The notes under the pieces are model-generated. The model saw only the letters and a program-made list of their open reading frames with translations, was not told where the DNA came from and searched no databases. The position numbers were made by a program, and so were the translations under genes. A stretch of 64,000 bases of DNA from JAICXG01 sp036494545 (GTDB lineage Bacteria > Verrucomicrobiota > Verrucomicrobiia > Chthoniobacterales > UBA10450), in NCBI GenBank assembly GCA_036494545.1, contig DASXOB010000003.1, positions 62,001 to 126,000 of the forward strand. Reading direction: 5' to 3'. How positions within the stretch are numbered: the first letter of the stretch is position 1; each line of letters starts with the position of its first letter. This document shows positions 26,432-34,774 of the stretch, piece after piece.

Positions 26432-27829
26432 ATGGTCGGCAAGATCCTGATACCGGAAATCCAAGGCATGATCGAAGCGCGCAGCTTCGCCGCCTTACGT
26501 GCCACCTTTTCGGAGATGCCGCCGGCAGACGTGGCTGAGATCATTCTCGACCTGCCCGAAGATGAGCGCGTCATCATTTTTCGTATTCTGCCCAACGTCC
26601 TGGCGGCGGATGTTTTCGAGTATCTCGATCTCGAATCACAGCAACAGCTCCTGCGCGCGATGGCACACGAACAGGTCGTCTCCATTCTCAACGAGATGTC
26701 GCCCGATGATCGCACGGCCTTGCTCGAAGAGTTGCCGAGCGCGGCCGCTCGCCAACTCATTCAGCTCCTCACCCCTGATGAGCGCAAGATCGCTCAGGCC
26801 TTACTGGGTTATCCAGAAGGCAGCGTGGGTCGCTTGATGACGCCCGACTTCATCGCCGCAAGAGAAGACTGGACCGTGCAACAGGTGCTCGATTATGTGC
26901 GCGAACACGGTCAGGACCGCGAGACGCTCAACTTCGTTTACGTGGTCGACGACAAGGGCCGCCTGATCGACGACCTGCGGATGCGCGAATTTCTGCTTCG
27001 TCCCCTAACGACAAAGGTCGGCCGGATCATGGACCGCAGCTTTGTCCATTTAACGGCGAACGAAACTCAAGGGGATGCGCTCAACGTCTTTCGCAAATAC
27101 GACCGCGCGGCCCTGCCGGTGGTCGATTCCGCCAACGTGCTCGTGGGCATCGTGACGGTCGACGACATGCTGGACGTCGCGGAAGAGGAAGCGACCGAAG
27201 ACATCCAGAAGATCGGCGGCATGGAAGCGCTCGACGAGCCCTACATGCGCATCCCTTTGTGGAAAATGGTTCGCAAGCGCGCCGGCTGGCTCGTGATTTT
27301 GTTTCTCGGCGAAATGCTGACCGCCACCGCGATGTCAAATTACCAGGACGAGATTGCGAAGGCGGTTGTGCTCGCGCTTTTTCTACCGCTGATTATTTCG
27401 AGCGGTGGGAATTCCGGCTCGCAGGCCTCCACCCTCATCATCCGCGCAATGGCCTTGGGCGAAGTGGGCCTGCGCGATTGGTGGCGCGTGGCGAGCCGGG
27501 AATTGCAGGCCGGCTTTTCGTTAGGCTTAATTCTTGGGGCAATCGGCGCAATTCGGGTCGCGGTCTGGTCCGTCATTGGCGAGAAATATTTTCATCGCGA
27601 AATTTACGGGCCGCATTGGCCGCTGGTTGCGCTCACCGTCGGGATCGCGTTGATCGGTGTCGTGCTTTGGGGTTCGCTGTCTGGTTCGATGCTGCCATTC
27701 CTGCTCCGGCGATTGGGAGCAGATCCAGCGACCTCTTCCGCACCATTTGTCGCCACCCTGGTCGATGTAACCGGATTGGTAATCTACTTCAGCATCGCAT
27801 TCTTCATCATGCGAGGTGCAATGCTGTAA
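26432..27829 (+). CDS. mgtE: MgtE magnesium transporter
   Basis: 465 residues with the full MgtE order: N-terminal superhelical domain with repeats such as DLPEDERVIIFRILP and MSPDDRTALLEELP (residues 1-130), two CBS domains (about 135-260), and a five-helix membrane domain starting near residue 285 with the ion-path motif SSGGNSGSQASTLIIRAMALGE. It moves Mg2+ inward and is gated by cytosolic Mg2+ binding to the N and CBS domains. The start ATG at 26432 fits the family. The 3' end overlaps the convergent oxidoreductase gene by 23 bp. Confidence 0.95.
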   Translation: MVGKILIPEIQGMIEARSFAALRATFSEMPPADVAEIILDLPEDERVIIFRILPNVLAADVFEYLDLESQQQLLRAMAHEQVVSILNEMSPDDRTALLEELPSAAARQLIQLLTPDERKIAQALLGYPEGSVGRLMTPDFIAAREDWTVQQVLDYVREHGQDRETLNFVYVVDDKGRLIDDLRMREFLLRPLTTKVGRIMDRSFVHLTANETQGDALNVFRKYDRAALPVVDSANVLVGIVTVDDMLDVAEEEATEDIQKIGGMEALDEPYMRIPLWKMVRKRAGWLVILFLGEMLTATAMSNYQDEIAKAVVLALFLPLIISSGGNSGSQASTLIIRAMALGEVGLRDWWRVASRELQAGFSLGLILGAIGAIRVAVWSVIGEKYFHREIYGPHWPLVALTVGIALIGVVLWGSLSGSMLPFLLRRLGADPATSSAPFVATLVDVTGLVIYFSIAFFIMRGAML

Positions 27830-28883
27830 CGGAACCTGAGAGCGCCGGCGCGATTTCGACCCAGCCGTTAATCCGGCGCGAATCAGCCACCCCCTGCACC
27901 ACCCGCATGTAGCGCACGCCATCGTCAAAATCAGGATGTGGGCGAATCCGGCCGCGCGCCTTCACCGCCGCGATAAAGTCATCTTCGACATGCCAGTTAG
28001 TCTCAAGATCCGGCGTCAGCTCCACGACATGCAGAGCCCGATCGCCGATCTTGCTCGCATGGACCACATCCGCGCCGAAGTCGTATGTGAGCGTTCCGAG
28101 ATCGCCGTAGACCTCGAGTCGATCGGAGGGCGCGTGAGCATCGATCCCGCTGAACTCCAGGACACCTTCCATCCCGTTGCCAAAGGTACAAAGAACCGTT
28201 AGCAGATCAGGAATCTGGACATCATAACCCTGCCGCACTGGCTGAACGATCTTTCCCCGTGCATAGACGCCGGTTATTTCGCCAAACCAGCTCTGCAACA
28301 CCTCCGCGTAGATCCCAAGCGTCAGGATGTTTAGGCCGCTGATCTCAATTCGCTGACGCCAATGGGCTGGCGCGTCAGGATCGAGAAAAGCGCTGTTCAA
28401 ACTCTGCAGACGCAGATGGTGCGGCTTACCGAGAATTTCTTCCGCGAGCAACTTCTGCACGAGTAATCCTCCGCTCATCCCATGTGGTGGCGGGCAGAGC
28501 ATCGTCACCAGTTCCGGATAACGACGCGAAGCAGCCAGCATTTCCTCAGCCTCGGCCAGATCCATTGCCATACGAGCCTGGCAAAAGACATGTTTACCGG
28601 CTTCGAGCGCCGACATGGTCACCGCCGAATGCATGTAGGGTGGTGTGCCGATCCAGATGATGTCGATCTCGGGAATCGCGAGCAGCTCGGCCCAGTTCGT
28701 CATGGGCGTGGCGTGCGGCACATTCTGCCGGCAAAATTCCTCCGAGCTTTCATAGCTGGAATTGCTGACCGCAACAATCTCGACATCGGGATGACGCTGC
28801 AGTGCCGGCAGGTGACGGCGCTTCACGATTTCGCCCGCGCCGACAATCCCGATCCGCAGTTTATGGTTATGTTTTTGCGTCAT
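27807..28883 (-). CDS. Gfo/Idh/MocA-family oxidoreductase with altered EKP motif
   Basis: 358 residues from the ATG at 28883. The N-terminal Rossmann fold starts LRIGIVGAGEIVKRRHLPAL, followed by VEIVAVSNSS and the helix GKHVFC. At the position where this family usually has Glu-Lys-Pro the sequence reads Gln-Ala-Arg (CQARMAMDLAEAEEM), so the usual catalytic lysine is missing. The C-terminal domain (TVLCTFGNGMEGVLEFSG) and the final DFDDGVRYMRVVQG are normal. It may bind NAD(P) without the classical hydride-transfer chemistry, or use another residue. It converges with mgtE and is divergent from rpmB. Confidence 0.85.
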   Translation of the reverse strand: MTQKHNHKLRIGIVGAGEIVKRRHLPALQRHPDVEIVAVSNSSYESSEEFCRQNVPHATPMTNWAELLAIPEIDIIWIGTPPYMHSAVTMSALEAGKHVFCQARMAMDLAEAEEMLAASRRYPELVTMLCPPPHGMSGGLLVQKLLAEEILGKPHHLRLQSLNSAFLDPDAPAHWRQRIEISGLNILTLGIYAEVLQSWFGEITGVYARGKIVQPVRQGYDVQIPDLLTVLCTFGNGMEGVLEFSGIDAHAPSDRLEVYGDLGTLTYDFGADVVHASKIGDRALHVVELTPDLETNWHVEDDFIAAVKARGRIRPHPDFDDGVRYMRVVQGVADSRRINGWVEIAPALSGSVTALHLA

Positions 28884-29102
28884 CGCGAGAACCCGGTCGG
28901 TGCCGGGATTTTGTGGAAACGCATTTGACCACGGGATGCTCTGTCTGTTCAACACAGAAGTTTTCGGAAAATGAAGTCGTCATCCTGCTGACGATTCGCG
29001 GAGCGAACTTTAACTCCGTGAAGCCAGAAGCAGATGCAGGCAGGAATTGCTTGACCATTCCCGCGACTGACCCCAACTTACGCCCCTTTCGGAGCCGGCT
29101 AT

Positions 29103-29366
29103 ATGTCAAAAGTTTGCAGCATTACAGGATCGAAGCCCGCGCGCGGCAGTCACATTCATCGTCGCGGTATGGCGAAGAAAAAAGGCGGCGTCGGCCGCCA
29201 CGTAACCAAGAACGTGCCACGCGTTTTCAGCCCAAACTTGCGTGAACAACGCGTCTGGGTGCCGGAGTTGAAGAAATTTGTCCGGGTCAAAGCCACCGCC
29301 CGCGGTTTAAAAACGATCAACAAGAACGGCGCCTATAAGGCGTTAAAAAAAGCCGGCCTCGTCTAG
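29103..29366 (+). CDS. rpmB: 50S ribosomal protein L28
   Basis: 87 residues, normal length for bL28. The N-terminus SKVCSITGSKPARGSHIHRR and the central VPRVFSPNLREQRVWVPE are diagnostic. It is a large-subunit rRNA-binding protein. Only the first of the paired CxxC cysteines seen in some L28 proteins is present, which makes it a zinc-independent form. The stop codon lies inside a terminator hairpin, so the gene is transcribed alone. Confidence 0.96.
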   Translation: MSKVCSITGSKPARGSHIHRRGMAKKKGGVGRHVTKNVPRVFSPNLREQRVWVPELKKFVRVKATARGLKTINKNGAYKALKKAGLV

Positions 29367-29379
29367 GACCGGGTTTTTT
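29353..29379 (+). terminator. Intrinsic terminator of rpmB
   Basis: The stem CCGGCCT (29353-29359) pairs with AGGACCGG (29365-29372) with one bulged A, followed by a run of six T (29374-29379). The rpmB stop codon TAG is in the loop and right arm. Layout and T-tract are typical for Rho-independent termination. Confidence 0.8.
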
Positions 29380-29514
29380 GTCGCTTGTTATTGGCTATTG
29401 GTTCGGCAGACTTCTCGATCGTTCATTGGTCACTGCCTCCTTGTTCCCTCGGCAGGAGACGCGAACTCATTTTCAATCGTGGCGGCGGTCGCCTCTTGGC
29501 TCGCCTGGCTCCAG

Positions 29515-29721
29515 TTAGCCTTTCGAGCCCTTTCCGCCCTGGCCTTTCATCGGGATACGACCAAGTACGATATTCTGCTTCGTCCACAGGTGTACTTTGC
29601 CGCAGAAGCTACAAGCCAGCTTGTTGTCCGCGACTTTCATCGCGGCGAAATTCGTGGCTTTAGTCGTTAGGCCAGTGGGAAACAGTTTCCCTGTCCCCGG
29701 GCAACGCACCAGAATGCGCAT
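29515..29721 (-). CDS. Small zinc-ribbon-like protein next to IF-1
   Basis: 68 residues from the ATG at 29721. RILVRCPGTGKLFPTGL followed by LACSFCGKVHLWTKQN resembles small bacterial proteins with the pattern RCPVTG-P-TG and CP-CG--H-W, probably a zinc ribbon of unknown function. Here the first half keeps only one cysteine (RCPGTG) and the second a CxxC. It is the last gene of a minus-strand run (RRM protein, IF-1, this gene), suggesting a translation-related or housekeeping role. One TCGTTAGGC site is in the gene. Confidence 0.6.
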   Translation of the reverse strand: MRILVRCPGTGKLFPTGLTTKATNFAAMKVADNKLACSFCGKVHLWTKQNIVLGRIPMKGQGGKGSKG

Positions 29722-29778
29722 CACCGCCGGGCGGCTGGGAACTTTTGTTGAACATTGTGGCGCCACGATCGTGAAACC

Positions 29779-29997
29779 CTAGCCCAGCCGGTAAACGATC
29801 CGCGCCTTACCCGTGTCATAGGGCGACATCTCCAACCGCACCCGGTCGCCAATCGTCAGCCGAATCCACCGCTTGCGCATCTTGCCTGAGATATGAGCCA
29901 GCACCATATGCTGATTCGCCAACGCCACGCGAAACATCGTTCCTGGCAGCACAGTCATGATCACACCCTCGAGATCGATCGCTTTGTCTTTATCCAT
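29779..29997 (-). CDS. infA: Translation initiation factor IF-1
   Basis: 72 residues from the ATG at 29997, an S1-like OB-fold protein. The segments LEGVIMTVLPGTMFRVAL, HMVLAHISGKMRKRWIRL and GDRVRLEMSPYDTGKARIVYR are canonical IF-1. It binds the A site of the 30S subunit during initiation. An upstream in-frame TTG at 30018 would add seven residues and is less likely. It is flanked on the same strand by an RRM protein and a zinc-ribbon gene. Confidence 0.95.
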   Translation of the reverse strand: MDKDKAIDLEGVIMTVLPGTMFRVALANQHMVLAHISGKMRKRWIRLTIGDRVRLEMSPYDTGKARIVYRLG

Positions 29998-30074
29998 CGT
30001 TAACGATTCCGTGGCCAAGCCGACCGATCTCTTTTGTCAAAGGAAGACCGCGTCGGCCCGAGCCGGGGCGAAAA

Positions 30075-30353
30075 TTACCAACGACGTGAAGGAGCGCGGC
30101 GGGGGCGTTCTTCGCGCGGCCGCGCCTCATTGACCGTCAACGCGCGCCCGTGCAGTTGCTTTCCGTTCAGCGTGGTGATTGCATTCTGCCCGGCCTCGTT
30201 GGCTTCCATCGTGACAAAAGCAAAGCCACGGGAGCGGCCCGTCATCTTATCGGTCATGAGTGCCACCTCGGTGACGCGTCCTTGTTCTTCAAAAAGATCC
30301 TGGAGATCGTTTTCAGTCGTCTCGAAAGCGAGATTACCTACATAGAGTTTCAT
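30075..30353 (-). CDS. RRM-type RNA-binding protein
   Basis: 92 residues from the ATG at 30353. A single RNA-recognition motif with RNP2 KLYVGNL at the N-terminus and RNP1 RGFAFVTM near residue 46, then a short Arg-rich tail (REERPRRAPSRRW). Bacterial members of this type (Rbp proteins of cyanobacteria and Verrucomicrobia) are linked to cold adaptation and bind single-stranded RNA. It leads the IF-1 and zinc-ribbon genes on the minus strand. Confidence 0.92.
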   Translation of the reverse strand: MKLYVGNLAFETTENDLQDLFEEQGRVTEVALMTDKMTGRSRGFAFVTMEANEAGQNAITTLNGKQLHGRALTVNEARPREERPRRAPSRRW

Positions 30354-30662
30354 ACTGTGATTCAAATCGGAGAAACTGTGAGATACAGTGCCGTTCCCGA
30401 TGATCGGGTTTCAAATCACCACCAGAAGAATCCGGCTGACGACCTACCGTGCAAATACAAACAGGCTAACCAATAAGGCATCAATATCGCGCCGATCGCG
30501 CACAACACAACAGCTTTAACACTCTTCCTCCCGACCTCTTCTCTCGGTCATGCGCCGCGCGAGCACGCGGCCCGAGCTCCGGAAAATGCGCTGTCGGACT
30601 TACCGTTAATATGAGACCCGCCAATACCACCTAGCGTTAGAATTCAGGCGCGGGATCCAGCT
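30354..30662. other. Non-coding stretch upstream of the RRM gene
   Basis: No convincing gene on either strand. It contains the leader and presumably the promoter of the minus-strand RRM/IF-1 run. I see no clear sigma-70 boxes, riboswitch or terminator. Confidence 0.4.
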
Positions 30663-30840
30663 CAGCCTGTCAGCGAACTCTGGGATGGCTCCTCTTGGAG
30701 CATCGTCACCACTCCAAGCGCGCTCAATGCGAACGCCGACTTGGCTTCAATCGCCGCGTCCTGACGGCACTCTCTGGGCTGTTTGTAATAGTACCCCGCA
30801 TGATCAGGAGCATTGAAGCCTTATTCTGCGGAGGACCTAA
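30663..30840 (+). pseudogene. Decayed C-terminus of a propeller-repeat secreted protein
   Basis: In one frame the sequence reads ELWDGSSWSIVTTPSALN followed by LASIAAS and a stop at 30764. Shifting frame at that point gives DGTLWAVCNSTPHDQEH, and the tail after a further stop reads LILRRT and stops at 30840. The same order occurs at the end of the intact gene just downstream (HWDGSSWSMVSSPN, LAAITVTPNGTLWAVG, LILRKTP). It is therefore the frameshifted 3' remnant of a paralogue that once lay in tandem before 31050-32150. Confidence 0.72.
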
Positions 30841-31049
30841 TAGGCTTGGAATGTCGTCAGCCGCTTTATTCTACGCTCGCAAACACCTCTACGAACGAAT
30901 GGGCGTCCGCGTATGACTGGTGGCGTGTGGCCTTGTTGAGGCGGAATTAGTCTAACTTGTCGCTGGGTCCGTCGACCTGGGCGAAGCGTAACAATATCGT
31001 TACTAAAGCCAGATTGCGCGCCACTCGTTCTCTTACGCATCATGCGTAC

Positions 31050-32150
31050 ATGAAAATGATGAAGATTTTGTTTCTTTCGTTTCTGGTTGCTGATCTTGCT
31101 ATGGCTGGTAATTGGCAACCCGTCGCGAGCCCTAGCGTCGGCACCGGGGCCAACAGCTTAAGCAGTGTCGCTAGTGCAGCCGACAATGATATCTGGGCCA
31201 CGGGCTGGGCCTACAACTCGCAACTGTTGGCCTACCGCACAGTTATCGAGCATTGGAATGGCTCTAAGTGGTCCGTCGTGAAGAGTCCGAACGCGAGCAC
31301 TGGTTATAACCTGCTCAACGGCGTCGCGGTTGTGGCCTCCAACGATGTGTGGGCGGTCGGCAACGCCGCGATTGGTAACAACTACAGCACACTTATCGAG
31401 CATTGGAACGGCTCGGCCTGGAATACTGTTTCCAGCCCTAACGTCCCTGGTTCTTCTAACGTCTTATCAGGAGTCTCTGTGATCGCAGCCAACGATATCT
31501 GGGCAGTTGGATATTCGCAGAATGCTAATTTCGTCTTTCAGCCGCTCGCATTGCATTGGGATGGAACGGCCTGGAGTATTGTTACCACCCCAGGCCAATC
31601 GCGACTGATTGCGGTGGATGGGACCGCGTCCAATGATGTTTGGGCGACTGGTGAAACGGAGCCGGGCGAGCAAAGTTTGACCATGCACTGGGATGGCAAT
31701 ACCTGGAGTGTCGTGCCCAGCCCTAATGATAGCACTGAGGACAACATTCTTTTCGGCGTGGCCGCGCTTGCTTCTAATGATGTCTGGGCGGTGGGCAGCG
31801 CAGGCAGCTTGAAAACACTGGCTATCCATTGGGACGGGACGCGCTGGAATCTGGTGCCGACGCCAACCTTCGTTTATCCCAAGAATAACGGAGTTCTTGT
31901 GGGGATCGTTGCCCTATCGAGCTCGGACATCTGGGCGGCTGGGCAAATCTTGCAGGGTAGCGTCGAGCAAACTTTGAGCGAACATTGGGATGGATCAAGC
32001 TGGAGCATGGTTTCTAGCCCAAATGTCAAGAATTCCAATAACCGGCTAGCCGCTATTACCGTAACACCAAATGGAACCTTGTGGGCCGTCGGGACCACCG
32101 GCGTCTTCGCCAAGCCAGAACAAACCCTTATTCTGCGCAAGACTCCCTAG
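31050..32150 (+). CDS. Secreted seven-bladed beta-propeller-like repeat protein
   Basis: 366 residues from the ATG at 31050. The signal peptide MKMMKILFLSFLVADLAMA ends at an AxA-type site. The mature protein is built of seven repeats of about 48 residues, each with a (N/D)D(I/V)WAVG motif (DNDIWATG, SNDVWAVG, ANDIWAVG, SNDVWATG, SNDVWAVG, SSDIWAAG, NGTLWAVG) and an HW(N/D)G--W--V-SP motif. Seven blades suggest a closed propeller. A surface or extracellular binding role is inferred; there is no enzyme motif. A decayed paralogue lies upstream. The gene contains no TCGTTAGGC site. Confidence 0.75.
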   Translation: MKMMKILFLSFLVADLAMAGNWQPVASPSVGTGANSLSSVASAADNDIWATGWAYNSQLLAYRTVIEHWNGSKWSVVKSPNASTGYNLLNGVAVVASNDVWAVGNAAIGNNYSTLIEHWNGSAWNTVSSPNVPGSSNVLSGVSVIAANDIWAVGYSQNANFVFQPLALHWDGTAWSIVTTPGQSRLIAVDGTASNDVWATGETEPGEQSLTMHWDGNTWSVVPSPNDSTEDNILFGVAALASNDVWAVGSAGSLKTLAIHWDGTRWNLVPTPTFVYPKNNGVLVGIVALSSSDIWAAGQILQGSVEQTLSEHWDGSSWSMVSSPNVKNSNNRLAAITVTPNGTLWAVGTTGVFAKPEQTLILRKTP

Positions 32151-32592
32151 ACGGGTGCGGCTTGCCCAGTCCGCAAGCCCTCGTCCGTCTTTAGAACTTC
32201 GGCCGACGCGATCATTACGCGCGCGGCCGATTTGGAAGTAGCATCCGTTTCTACAATGAAGCAGCGAGCCAGTTTCCGGACCTCAGGAGGCTAGCAGCCA
32301 CTTCGGCAACTAGCCAACCGCCCTTGCTTCCCCGCCAGATCTCCTCTTCCGCGACGGTACGCTCAGCGCGCTAGTTTTAGAAATAACTCGGCCGCGCCTT
32401 GAACACCGGAGGTCCGAGAGTTCAATGCATCACGTTTTGCAAGAAACTGGACGGATCGGACGGGAGCTGGGCTGGCACCACGCTCGAGGTGGCACCAGTC
32501 GTCTCTACTCGCGTAGCTTCACGAACGAAAAGGGCTGGACATTCCAAGGCTGTCTCCGATAAGAAAATCAAAGTTTCGCCCTTATCCCACTT
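32151..32592. other. Gene-free stretch
   Basis: 442 bp between the propeller gene and an FG-GAP relic. Open frames here are short and have no recognisable similarity. I see no RNA gene or clear terminator. Confidence 0.4.
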
Positions 32593-32950
32593 ATGAAAAC
32601 AAAACTCACGGATATGCATCACCCGAATGAAGTTGGAACTCAGATTCGATCCCGTGCCCGGGCGCTCCGACTCATTTTCTCCATCGCTTTGATCTTCGCC
32701 TTCGCGGGCTTGTTCGCCAGCGCAGCCATAGCAACCCCGATTCTGGGTAACTATCCAGAGACATCACTTCCGCTGAGCACCGATACAACGGTGACGCCTG
32801 ATGGTGGGTGATTTCAATGGCGACGGAGAGCAAGACCTCGCCGTTCCCAACGGGTTCTGGGAGTCTGTCGATCTTATTACGCGACTGTCCGGCGGACTAA
32901 ATCACCCACCGGAGCGACTTCCAGCCAAAGTAGTACATCTGTCTGAGTAG
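32593..32950 (+). pseudogene. Truncated and frameshifted FG-GAP/VCBS-type secreted protein
   Basis: The frame from ATG 32593 encodes a signal peptide (LRLIFSIALIFAFAGLFASA, then AIATP) and the start of a mature domain, LGNYPETSLPLSTDTTVTPD, before a stop at 32811. One frame over, the text continues as VGDFNGDGEQDLAVPNG, a clear FG-GAP calcium-binding repeat, and stops near 32950. Intact verrucomicrobial proteins of this kind are several hundred residues long, so most of the gene is lost. Confidence 0.65.
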
Positions 32951-33184
32951 AACTCTGGGTTCAGTCTTATGGGCTGATTTTAAATGCGACATCAGTGGCG
33001 TCGCCGACGCTGGTCACCAAATGCTACTTCCATCACAATATGTTGCCTTTGTGAGTGTTGCCCTGCTTGCCTGATGCGCTGAAGGCAAATCTCCCGCAAA
33101 TACCGGCGCGAGGGGCGATTCGAATCTCGCTTGTTTTTGACGCCGTGGTTGCAAGATGACGAAAAAGTCAGGTAAGCTTGCCTG

Positions 33185-33373
33185 ATGAGCGACGTGGAAA
33201 CATTTCGAGCGGTAATCGAGCACGGGGAGCGTTGGTTCTCCGAGGAAGACCTTGACGAACTGGAAACATTATCCCCAGAAATGGGGTTTACGGTCATCCC
33301 TCGCCTGGACTTACCACGATTGAATCGCGGGGGATCACCGCAAATCAGGGTTCAGATTAAGTTCCCGCTCTAA
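33185..33373 (+). CDS. Small hypothetical protein
   Basis: 62 residues, MSDVETFRAVIEHGERWFSE to a C-terminal RVQIKFPL. Acidic, with one helix and a short strand region; no family is recognised. The codon use is ordinary. It lies alone in a gene-poor stretch, so its coding status is uncertain. Confidence 0.4.
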   Translation: MSDVETFRAVIEHGERWFSEEDLDELETLSPEMGFTVIPRLDLPRLNRGGSPQIRVQIKFPL

Positions 33374-33652
33374 GGGATGCAGATGAAGAATGGAAATGGC
33401 GAGGGGGAAAACATTAAACCCGCCTCGCCATTTCGACTATCCGCTAAAACAGCCGTCAACGTTTCAAGACGCGCCAATCCTGTCAATTTCATTTCCTGGC
33501 AACGACACGACAAGTCCCAGCCCTCAGTGGCTGCAAATCGAGGCTAAGAGACACGAAATGAATGGTTAAGGTCCAAAGAGTTTTGGTTCTGATCAGATGC
33601 CAGAATGCGATTCATATATCCGCCCATGCTGTAATATACGATTATATATAGT

Positions 33653-33829
33653 ATGGAGCAGGAATCAGAGGATCTAAAGCGAGCCGTCCGAACGGCTATT
33701 CGCACCATTGAAGCGGCCCGGGGCGCATCACAGACCGACCACCATCTTGTCGCGGCAGTTCAGCAATTGGCTTTCGCTGTCGACAAGCTTATCGACATGG
33801 TTATGCGGGCAAAGCGAACCCAAAATTGA
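33653..33829 (+). CDS. 58-residue helical ORF
   Basis: ATG at 33653, stop TGA at 33827-33829. The product begins MEQESEDLKRAVRTAIRTIE and ends in LIDMVMRAKRTQN; it is almost wholly helical and amphipathic. An AT-rich segment (TATATA-like, 33639-33650) directly upstream could hold a promoter. No family is recognised. It resembles small single-helix hairpin proteins found in accessory regions. Confidence 0.42.
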   Translation: MEQESEDLKRAVRTAIRTIEAARGASQTDHHLVAAVQQLAFAVDKLIDMVMRAKRTQN

Positions 33830-34165
33830 CACGAGGCAGGCCGTCAGAGTCGCCTAGCCCATAGCTTCAACGTATCTCCCCGCATAGTTACGAGCGGGGG
33901 TTCGAAGCCAGGCCACGCGCTTCTCACGGGGGAAGAGTTCCGCCGAGGTCGCTGCGCTCGCAGGGAGAATCGTTTGCTTTGAGTTCAAGAGCGTTTGCAT
34001 AGGGCTCGCTTTACTCGCTCCGATTAGCGTCATGCGCGAAGAAATCCTCTCTTTTGGGGCCTTCAAGTTTTCTACCCTTTATTCGTTAGCTGGAATGCAG
34101 CTGGCTACTCTCGTTAGTCGTTAGTCACTAAATCTTATCGATCACTAAAACGAGGAAGACCGCCC
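33830..34165. other. Gene-free stretch
   Basis: 336 bp with no supportable gene. The opposite-strand frame at 33854-34066 has no recognisable motif. Two CGTTAG repeats near 34104-34122 are short of the TCGTTAGGC motif. Confidence 0.35.
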
Positions 34166-34450
34166 ATGACTAAGACTCGCGTCATGCTCACTAGCCTGAT
34201 TCCCGCCAAGACCTACTGCGTCCGCGCATGTGCCAATTGCGCCGTCGGACGAAGTGGCTGGAGTACTCCCGCAGCCGCGATCGCCGTGACCGGCCGAAAA
34301 AGGATTCGCTCATGGACAAAGGCGGAAAAAATTGAGGCCGGGTATCTCGACGAGATCGAAATACCCGGCCATGTCCCCCCAGAACAGCCGCATCTTACCA
34401 GACCGGTAACGGGGAGTGCAAATGAATCTACATATCCGGCGTGGTTTTAA
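34166..34450 (+). CDS. Fragment with fibronectin-type-III-like end
   Basis: 94 residues from ATG 34166. The stretch LTSLIPAKTYCVRACANCA followed by GRSGWSTPAAAIAV has the pattern of the last two strands of an FnIII domain (L-GL-P-T-Y-VRV-A---G-S-WS-PA). The rest, about 50 residues, is unassigned. Short FnIII proteins are common in verrucomicrobial accessory DNA. The missing N-terminal strands suggest a truncated gene. Confidence 0.35.
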   Translation: MTKTRVMLTSLIPAKTYCVRACANCAVGRSGWSTPAAAIAVTGRKRIRSWTKAEKIEAGYLDEIEIPGHVPPEQPHLTRPVTGSANESTYPAWF

Positions 34451-34774
34451 TCCAGACAAAAATGGCAGCACCGTAATCTTAAACACGTGAGCGAGCACTC
34501 GCACTGTTCTGGCGCAGTCGTCACGCGGCTCCGTTTGCGGTGTCGGTGACCCATTCGCTGGAGGGTGTGTCCGACTTTATGCTCCGGTTCGGAGCAGCGG
34601 GTGCAATACCAGTTCAAAGAGAAAGGGCGAAAGCTTCAGGCGGAAACTGTGGGGACGGCGCAAGCTAAAATTTGCGACTCGGCTTGGTTCCAGCTTTTAT
34701 TTTTTGTCGCAGGCAAGGCCCGTCTGGACAAACTCGGCTATCACCGCTTCAGCCAATCTTTCACTATTTAGCCT
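34451..34774. other. Gene-free stretch before the glycosyltransferase
   Basis: 324 bp. No gene is supported. It must contain the promoter of the downstream WecG-type gene, but no clear boxes are visible. Confidence 0.35.

Noticed and set aside
33880..33930. tRNA-like GGTTCGAAGCC sequence
   Set aside because: The flanking bases do not form a T stem or acceptor stem.
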